64,000 nucleotides of DNA, taken from contig NZ_UETC01000001.1 of NCBI RefSeq assembly GCF_900116765.1, positions 1 through 64,000 on the forward strand, read 5' to 3'. How positions within the stretch are numbered: the stretch's first letter is position 1; the number at the start of each line of letters is the position of its first letter. The position numbers and the translations under genes are program-made. The stretch is from Jannaschia seohaensis. GTDB lineage: Bacteria > Pseudomonadota > Alphaproteobacteria > Rhodobacterales > Rhodobacteraceae. Under the pieces are notes generated by a model, which was not told where the DNA came from, searched no databases, and saw nothing but the letters and a program-made list of their open reading frames with translations. This document shows positions 59,013 through 64,000 of this stretch, piece by piece.

Positions 59013-59974
59013 CGGGCAAAGACCTCCAGACGGTTGCGGACCCGCAGGACATCGGCGCCGCCGATGGCGATGGCCGCCGCCAGGACGAGCCCCTCGACGA
59101 AGGGCTGCGCCAGGGGCGGCAGACCGGAGAAGAACATCAGCGCCCCGATGGTTTTAAGGATGAAGGCCCCCGCAATCGCCCCGATCAGCGACCCCACCCC
59201 GCCGCGCAGCGCGACGCCGCCCAGCACCACCGCCGCGATGGAGTTCAGCGTGAAATTGGCCGCGATCCCGGCATCTCCGGTCGTGGTCACGAAGCTGAAG
59301 TAGAGCCCCGCCAACCCGGCAAAGAGCCCGCCCAGCCCGAAGGAGATCATCCGCACCAGCGGGACCTGGATGCCCGACTGAAACGCCGCCTGCTCCGACG
59401 AACCGATGGCATAGAGACCCAGGCCCAGCCCGGTCCGGCGCAGCGGGATCCAGAACAGGCCGATCACCGCCGCCGTGATGAGGAGCGCGGTCGGAATGCC
59501 CAGAACATCCAGCGTCATCGCATCCGCGAGGTCATAGTTGATGACCCCACCCGGCGTCGGCCGCAGGATCAGGGCGAGGCCGACGAAGATCGAGGCCGTC
59601 GCCAGCGTCACCACGATGGGCTGGATGCGGGCGAAAACCACCAGCGCGCCGTTGAGCAAGCCGCAGGCAACGCCCGCGGCCAGCACCAGCGCCGCCCCCC
59701 CGAGCAGGCTGATCCCCTCGCCGCCCATGACATGCGAGGCGATGGTGTTGGTCAGCGCCATCACCGCGCCCACCGACAGGTCGATGCCGCGCACGATCAC
59801 CGCGAAGAACTGCGCCGCCGCCGCCAGCGCCAGGATCAGGCACTGGTTGGCCCAGATCGTCATCACATAGGTACTCATCCCGCGCGGATGGGTCGACAGA
59901 TAGACCGTCAGCAGGAACAGCAAGACGGCGACCGCGATCGCCTCCCGGCGATTGGCTCTCAGGAATTCAGGCAT
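59009..59974 (-). CDS. RbsC-type sugar ABC permease 1
   Basis: 321 aa with about ten helices; AAQFFAVIVRGIDLSVGAVM, GVACGLLNGALVVFARIQPI, AAVVLGGVALRGGVGSLIGA. Two non-identical permeases are typical of rhamnose- and erythritol-type importers. Start overlaps the ATPase stop by 8 bp. Confidence 0.9.
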   Translation of the reverse strand: MPEFLRANRREAIAVAVLLFLLTVYLSTHPRGMSTYVMTIWANQCLILALAAAAQFFAVIVRGIDLSVGAVMALTNTIASHVMGGEGISLLGGAALVLAAGVACGLLNGALVVFARIQPIVVTLATASIFVGLALILRPTPGGVINYDLADAMTLDVLGIPTALLITAAVIGLFWIPLRRTGLGLGLYAIGSSEQAAFQSGIQVPLVRMISFGLGGLFAGLAGLYFSFVTTTGDAGIAANFTLNSIAAVVLGGVALRGGVGSLIGAIAGAFILKTIGALMFFSGLPPLAQPFVEGLVLAAAIAIGGADVLRVRNRLEVFAR

Positions 59975-61481
59975 GGGTGCCTCCCTGCGCCGGCAGGTTA
60001 AGGGTCGCGGCGAGAATGTTCTCGGCCGTCACGGCATCGCCCTGGAGATGGCGCACGACGCGACCGTCATAGAAGATGTGGGTCTCGTCGCAGAGATGGA
60101 TGAACTCCTCGTAATCGGTCGACAGCAGCAGGATGGCGGTGCCTTCGTCCGCGAGCCGACGCAGCAGCTCGTAAATCTGCGTCTTGGTCTTGACGTCGAT
60201 CCCCCGCGTCGGGTCGGCCAGCAGCAGGCAACGGGGCTTGAGCGCCAGCCATTTGGTTAGCGCAACTTTCTGCTGGTTGCCGCCCGAGAGCTGGCCGACC
60301 GGCTGATCCAGAGAGGCGTATTTGAGCTGGAGCGCGTCGATATAGGGCCGGTAGAGCACGGGATCCGACGCCGGAACGCCATCCACGCCCAGCGCTGCGA
60401 GCTGCATGTTCGCCGCGATGCTCTGCTGGAGAACCAGCGCCTCGGTCTTGCGGTCCTCGGGCACGAGCGCGATGCTGATATCGGGCCGCTTGGCGTCCTT
60501 GGGCGACGCGATCTGGATCTCCCGGCCGTCCAGGACGATGTCTCCTTCGGTCTTTCGCAGCAGACCGAACAGCCCTTGCAGAACCCGGGCCTGCCCCTGA
60601 CCGTCGAGCCCGCCCAGCCCGGTGATGCAGCCCTTGCGCAGGGTGATCGAGACGTCCTTCAGCCCGTCCTCCCAGCCGAAGCCGTCCAGGCGCAGGACGA
60701 CCTCCGCATCCGGCTTGGCCTCGGGCTTGGCGGGGAAGAGATCGTCGATCTTCTGGCCGACCATCTTGTTGATGATCGCCGGGTAATCATAGGCGCCATT
60801 GTCAAATGTCTCGACATGGCGGCCGTTGCGAAAGACCGACACACGGTCCGCCAGCGCCTCGATCTCGTGAAAGCGGTGCGAAATGAACAGCACCCCGATG
60901 CCGCGCGCGCTTTCCTCGCGGATCACGGTGAACACCTTTTCCACGACCGAGGCGTTGAGCGCCGATGTCGCCTCGTCGAGGATCAGGAGACGCGGCTCCC
61001 GGGCCAATGCCTTGGCGATCTCGACCTGCTGCCGCTCCGCGAGGCTCAGATCGGCAAGCCGCGCGCGCATGGGGATATGGCCGCCATCGATCCGCGCCAG
61101 CAGATCACACGCCACGGTCAGGGTGCGGCCCGAGAGCCTGCCCAACCCAGTGCCCGGCGCGCCGAGCATCAGGTTTTCACGCACGGTCAGATCGGGGATC
61201 AGCGAGAGTTCCTGGAACATGCAGACCAGGCCGCGCGACACGGCCTCACGCGGAGAGCGCAGCGCGACGGGCTCGCCATCGACATGGACCACCCCCTCGG
61301 TCGGCTGGATCACCCCGGCGATGATCTTCATCAGGGTCGACTTCCCGGCCCCATTCTCGCCCAGCACGGCGTGGATTTCCCCGGCATTGCAGTCGAAATT
61401 CACGCCGTCCAGCGCGACGGTCGCGCCATAGCGCTTGGTCACGCCCTCAAGACGGACGATGGGGGAAGGGGACGTCGCCAC
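59967..61481 (-). CDS. RbsA-type double-domain sugar ABC ATPase
   Basis: 504 aa with two NBDs. NBD1: Walker A GENGAGKSTL, signature LSLAERQQVEIAKALARE, Walker B LLILDEATSALN. NBD2: degenerate Walker A GLDGQGQARVLQ, signature LSGGNQQKVALTKWL, LLLADPTRGIDVKT. Standard for CUT2 (ribose/xylose/rhamnose) importers. GC-rich inverted repeat separates it from the binding-protein gene. Confidence 0.92.
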   Translation of the reverse strand: MATSPSPIVRLEGVTKRYGATVALDGVNFDCNAGEIHAVLGENGAGKSTLMKIIAGVIQPTEGVVHVDGEPVALRSPREAVSRGLVCMFQELSLIPDLTVRENLMLGAPGTGLGRLSGRTLTVACDLLARIDGGHIPMRARLADLSLAERQQVEIAKALAREPRLLILDEATSALNASVVEKVFTVIREESARGIGVLFISHRFHEIEALADRVSVFRNGRHVETFDNGAYDYPAIINKMVGQKIDDLFPAKPEAKPDAEVVLRLDGFGWEDGLKDVSITLRKGCITGLGGLDGQGQARVLQGLFGLLRKTEGDIVLDGREIQIASPKDAKRPDISIALVPEDRKTEALVLQQSIAANMQLAALGVDGVPASDPVLYRPYIDALQLKYASLDQPVGQLSGGNQQKVALTKWLALKPRCLLLADPTRGIDVKTKTQIYELLRRLADEGTAILLLSTDYEEFIHLCDETHIFYDGRVVRHLQGDAVTAENILAATLNLPAQGGTHA

Positions 61482-61504
61482 GGGAACCTCCGGCGGAGCG
61501 GTCT

Positions 61505-61540
61505 GGCCGGCCCGGGGCGCGCGACGGCGCCGGGCCGGCC
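61505..61540. terminator. Intra-operon inverted repeat after RbsB-like gene
   Basis: GGCCGGCCCGG (61505-61515) pairs with CCGGGCCGGCC (61530-61540), 11 bp, with a 14-nt GC-rich loop that can pair further. It lies between the binding-protein stop and the ATPase start on the minus strand. Confidence 0.55.
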
Positions 61541-61547
61541 CGCCTGG

Positions 61548-62627
61548 TCAGGTATTGTCGGCGGTTTGGCCGAGCAGTTCTTCCGGCGTGAACGGCGCGA
61601 AACAGTCCGGGAAGCCGGTGCCGGTGTTGAACGACTTCGGCAGGTCCGGGAAGTAGTTCACGCCCGGCGCGAGATCCTCGGACTTGACCTGCGGGATCGG
61701 CAAATAGACCGTCTGCGGCAGGGCGTTGCCCTCCAGCAGCGCGACCGCCGCCTCCAGCGCAATGGCCGACATGGCCGGTGCCTGGCTGGCGGAGATGCCG
61801 GGGATGTCCAGCTCGTCCATCAGCATCCGCACGCCGTTTTCGCCGTCGACACCCATCGGCACGATCGGATGGCCCGCCGCCTGCATGGCGTTGATCGTGC
61901 CCGCCGCGCCGTGCTGCGAGACGACCCCGTCGAACTGACCATGGGTGGCCAGCGCGTCCGAGACGACCTTTTGGCTGGTGCCGGTGTCCCAGTTGCCGAC
62001 GACTTCGACGATTTCGAGCCCTTCGACATTCTCCAGCACGCTCATCATGCCGATGCGCCGGTCGCGGTCGGTGGCGTTACCCGGCAGGCCGTTCACCATC
62101 AGGATCTTGTCGGCCTCGCCGCCCAGCAGATCCATGACCGTCTGCGCCTTGAGGCGGCCGAGCTCGACCTGGCTTTCGTTGATCTGAACCACGCGGTCGG
62201 TATCGAGCACGTTGTCGAAGGGAACCAGCACGGTGCCCGCCCGCTCGGCCCGGCGAATCACTGGCTCGAAGGCGGTCGGGTTGACGGCGATGAAGGTGAT
62301 GGCGTCGAAGCCGGCGGCGATGAAATTGTCGATCGCGGCGATTTGCGCGGCGCTGTCATTGCCGACGGAGACGACGTTGAACTCTTCGATCTTGGCCGCG
62401 TTCTCGGGCCGGGCGGCCCAGGCCTTGGCCGCCTGAATCGCGGCAATCCGCCAGTCGTTGCCGGCAAACCCGTTCACGAAGGCGATCTTGTAGGGGCCCT
62501 CTTTCGCCTCATAGCTGATCGTCGACGTCCCCGGGGCAGGAGCAAAGCACTCGGGACGATAGGTGTCGGCCATGGCAATGCCGGCGGTCGCAAACGCAAC
62601 GGCCGAGCCGAGCAAAAGTGATCTCAT
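61548..62627 (-). CDS. RbsB-type sugar-binding protein
   Basis: 359 aa from ATG 62627, with GGGAGGA upstream and a signal peptide (LLLGSAVAFATAGIAMA). Peripla_BP_4 body: YKIAFVNGFAGNDWRIAAIQ, NDSAAQIAAIDNFIAAGFDA, LVPFDNVLDTDRVVQINESQ, VSQHGAAGTINAMQAAGHPI. Binds a sugar, polyol or lactone in the periplasm for the CUT2 importer. First gene of the ten-gene operon; divergent from lacI with two operators. Confidence 0.9.
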   Translation of the reverse strand: MRSLLLGSAVAFATAGIAMADTYRPECFAPAPGTSTISYEAKEGPYKIAFVNGFAGNDWRIAAIQAAKAWAARPENAAKIEEFNVVSVGNDSAAQIAAIDNFIAAGFDAITFIAVNPTAFEPVIRRAERAGTVLVPFDNVLDTDRVVQINESQVELGRLKAQTVMDLLGGEADKILMVNGLPGNATDRDRRIGMMSVLENVEGLEIVEVVGNWDTGTSQKVVSDALATHGQFDGVVSQHGAAGTINAMQAAGHPIVPMGVDGENGVRMLMDELDIPGISASQAPAMSAIALEAAVALLEGNALPQTVYLPIPQVKSEDLAPGVNYFPDLPKSFNTGTGFPDCFAPFTPEELLGQTADNT

Positions 62628-62643
62628 TGTTTTCCTCCCAATG

Positions 62644-62665
62644 GCGATGTTTTCGTAAACATCGC
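62644..62665. promoter_or_regulatory. LacI-type operator 1
   Basis: GCGATGTTT (62644-62652) and AAACATCGC (62657-62665) form a 22-bp dyad with a TCGT centre (CpG in the middle), as in LacI/GalR operators. It overlaps the 5' leader of the RbsB-like operon. Confidence 0.75.
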
Positions 62666-62678
62666 AGCGGCACAATTA

Positions 62679-62692
62679 TGTTTACGTAAACA
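62679..62692. promoter_or_regulatory. LacI-type operator 2
   Basis: TGTTTACGTAAACA is a perfect 14-bp palindrome with the LacI-family central CpG. Its centre is 31 bp, about three helical turns, from that of operator 1, so one repressor tetramer or two dimers could bind the same face. Confidence 0.8.
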
Positions 62693-62761
62693 CTTGTCAA
62701 TCACATTCTCACCCTCCAAGGTTCAACCGGGCACTCGAACCAACCGCGAAAGGCCGCGCCA

Positions 62762-63781
62762 ATGGCCGGAAGAACGGACTCGCGGCCGACGATGGACGAC
62801 ATCGCGGCGGCCGCCGGCGTCAGCCAGATGACCGTATCGCGTGTGATGCGCGGCACGGGGCAGACCTCTCAGGAGGTGCGGCAACGGGTCGAAAGCGCCG
62901 CGCGAAAACTCGGCTATGTTCCGAACCGCCTGGCGACCGCCTTGCGCGACGAAACCGCGCCTCTGATCGCCGTCGTGCTCCCGACCCTGGGAAACCGCGT
63001 CTTCTCGGAGGTTCTCAACGGGGTGCATGCGACGCTGGCGGGCACCGGGCTGCAACCGGTCTTCGGCGTGACGGAATATTCCGTCGATCAAGAAGAGACG
63101 CTCGTCCGCGATCTGTTGTCCTGGCGCCCGCGCGGCATCATCCTCCCGGGGCTGGAGCATAGCGATGCCACCCGCGCCGCGATCCGGGCCTCGGGCGTTC
63201 GCGTCGCCGAGGTCATGGATATTGACGGCGAGCCGATCTCGGTCGCCTTCGGCCTGTCCCAGAGCGCGGCGGGCCGAGCCACCGCCCGTCACATGCTGTC
63301 CAAGGGCTATCGCCGGTTCGGCTATATCGGCAGCCAGGGCGGGCTCGACCTGCGGGCGGTCAAGCGCTTCGACGGGTTTCGGGCCACTATTCGCGAAGCG
63401 GGCGCCCAGATCGTCGCCGAACGTGTCCTGCCGGGCGCCTCCTCCATGACCGACGGCCGCAGGGAGACCGCCGCGATGCTGTCGGCGCAGGATCCACCGG
63501 ACGCGATCTACTATTCTAATGACGACCTGGCCGCCGGTGGCATCATGCACTGCCTCGCCGAAGGGATCGCGATCCCGGCGCAGGTCGCGCTCGCCGGGTT
63601 CAACGGCCTGGCCTTCCTCGAAGCGCTGCCGGTGCGGCTGACGACGATCGAGACGCCGCGCCTCCAGATGGGCGTTCAGGCCGCCTTGCACCTGATCGGG
63701 CAGGACAAGGACGACGCCGACACATCCGCCCCCCGCATCGTCGACCTCGGATTTCGTCTCATCGACGGCGACACCTGCTAG
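62762..63781 (+). CDS. LacI-family transcriptional repressor
   Basis: 339 aa. HTH at ~10-35 (TMDDIAAAAGVSQMTVSRVM), hinge helix region LGYVPNRLATAL, then a periplasmic-binding-protein-like effector domain (PLIAVVLPTLGNRVFSEVLN, YYSNDDLAAGGIMHCLAEGI, IPAQVALAGFNGLAF). GntR/GalR-like subgroup. It probably represses the divergent ten-gene operon until the sugar or an intermediate binds. Single gene. Confidence 0.9.
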   Translation: MAGRTDSRPTMDDIAAAAGVSQMTVSRVMRGTGQTSQEVRQRVESAARKLGYVPNRLATALRDETAPLIAVVLPTLGNRVFSEVLNGVHATLAGTGLQPVFGVTEYSVDQEETLVRDLLSWRPRGIILPGLEHSDATRAAIRASGVRVAEVMDIDGEPISVAFGLSQSAAGRATARHMLSKGYRRFGYIGSQGGLDLRAVKRFDGFRATIREAGAQIVAERVLPGASSMTDGRRETAAMLSAQDPPDAIYYSNDDLAAGGIMHCLAEGIAIPAQVALAGFNGLAFLEALPVRLTTIETPRLQMGVQAALHLIGQDKDDADTSAPRIVDLGFRLIDGDTC

Positions 63782-63816
63782 GGCGCGGCGGCCGCTGAAC
63801 CCGCCCGACCGACGAT

Positions 63817-63835
63817 GCCGGGGCTTACGCCCGGC
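63817..63835. terminator. Short hairpin after lacI
   Basis: GCCGGG (63817-63822) pairs with CCCGGC (63830-63835), 7-nt loop, between two convergent genes. Weak candidate terminator. Confidence 0.35.
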
Positions 63836-63847
63836 GGTGCAGGCCGG

Positions 63848-64000
63848 TCACCTCTTGTCGGCGGGCGGCCGGACGCCGCCATAGCGCAGGGCGCTCCGCA
63901 AGAGACCGAAGGCGACGCCCCCCCCCGGACGCGGGTCGAGAGCCAGCGGCCCATCGGCAGACGCCGGACCGCCGCCTCCCGCTCCGGGTCCGGGCGGCTG
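63848..64000 (-). CDS. C-terminal end of an unknown protein (runs off window)
   Basis: Fifty codons are open on the minus strand from the right edge to TGA at 63848-63850. The third-position G/C is almost total, as in neighbouring genes, and the residues read MGRWLSTRVRGG, LLRSALRYGGVRPPADKR at the end. No family recognised. The gene start is beyond the window. Confidence 0.4.
   Translation of the reverse strand, partial: QPPGPGAGGGGPASADGPLALDPRPGGGVAFGLLRSALRYGGVRPPADKR

Noticed and set aside
57084-62621. Two long plus-strand frames opposite the sugar operon
   Set aside because: Antisense shadows rich in Arg, Gln and His, with no RBS or family match, opposite well-supported genes.
1-64000. 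tRNA, rRNA or riboswitch genes
   Set aside because: Reading the intergenic gaps, I found no cloverleaf with a GGTTCGAATCC-like arm and no known riboswitch core. Covariance-model searches (tRNAscan-SE, Rfam) would be decisive.

Overview
The window is high-GC DNA with long, tightly packed genes that often share ATGA start/stop overlaps. Gene content (tripartite tricarboxylate transporters, FCD-type GntR regulators, a ScfR-type regulator beside PHA genes, a DUF5801-like RTX protein) points to an alphaproteobacterium, most likely a marine-type Rhodobacterales; this is inference from gene content, not phylogeny. I see no rRNA, tRNA, CRISPR array, phage or intact insertion sequence. The window is mostly a chain of transport-plus-catabolism operons, each with its own regulator.

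Left part. The C-terminus of a large type I-secreted RTX protein enters from the left edge (2-1867). An XRE-cupin regulator, a GNAT acetyltransferase and two small membrane proteins follow (2157-4185). A decayed stretch (about 4100-5590) holds an alpha/beta-hydrolase pseudogene and the tail of a GH13 alpha-glucosidase. Next is a minus-strand operon tctC-tctB-tctA-CoA transferase-citryl-CoA lyase-like (10684 down to 5589), divergent from tctD-tctE plus a periplasmic binding-protein gene (10802-13847): uptake, CoA activation and cleavage of a tricarboxylate or related acid.

Middle part. Three ABC importer clusters look devoted to small N-containing compounds. Cluster A (13865-19598): GntR/FCD regulator, polyamine-type ABC importer, Asp/Glu (hydantoin-type) racemase. 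Cluster B (20653-28641): dipeptide-type importer with fused DppD-DppF ATPase, amidohydrolase, MFS carrier. Cluster C (33586-44403): flavin reductase-like protein and GntR regulator divergent from a second, paralogous dipeptide-type importer, a cytosine-deaminase-like amidohydrolase, an unusual amidohydrolase lacking the HxH motif, two ATPases, a CMP/dCMP-type deaminase and a second racemase. B and C share a similar AT-rich promoter element. Between B and C lie an OsmC/methyltransferase pair divergent from an HxlR regulator, and a P-type cation ATPase.

Right part. A ScfR-like regulator (44550-45974) is divergent from phaB-prpE-phaA-phaC (46120-51823), a polyhydroxyalkanoate route with an embedded propionyl-CoA synthetase. 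A strong bidirectional hairpin separates it from a ten-gene minus-strand operon (62627 down to 51894): RbsB/A/C/C sugar ABC importer, SMP-30 lactonase, LtnD-like dehydrogenase, a second TctC/B/A transporter and an OtnK-like four-carbon acid sugar kinase, divergent from a LacI repressor with two clear operators. Together these read as uptake of a sugar or lactone and its acid, then lactone hydrolysis, oxidation and phosphorylation.

A recurring structural theme is a GC-rich perfect hairpin, without a T-tract, just after a binding-protein gene and before the next transporter gene (five cases).
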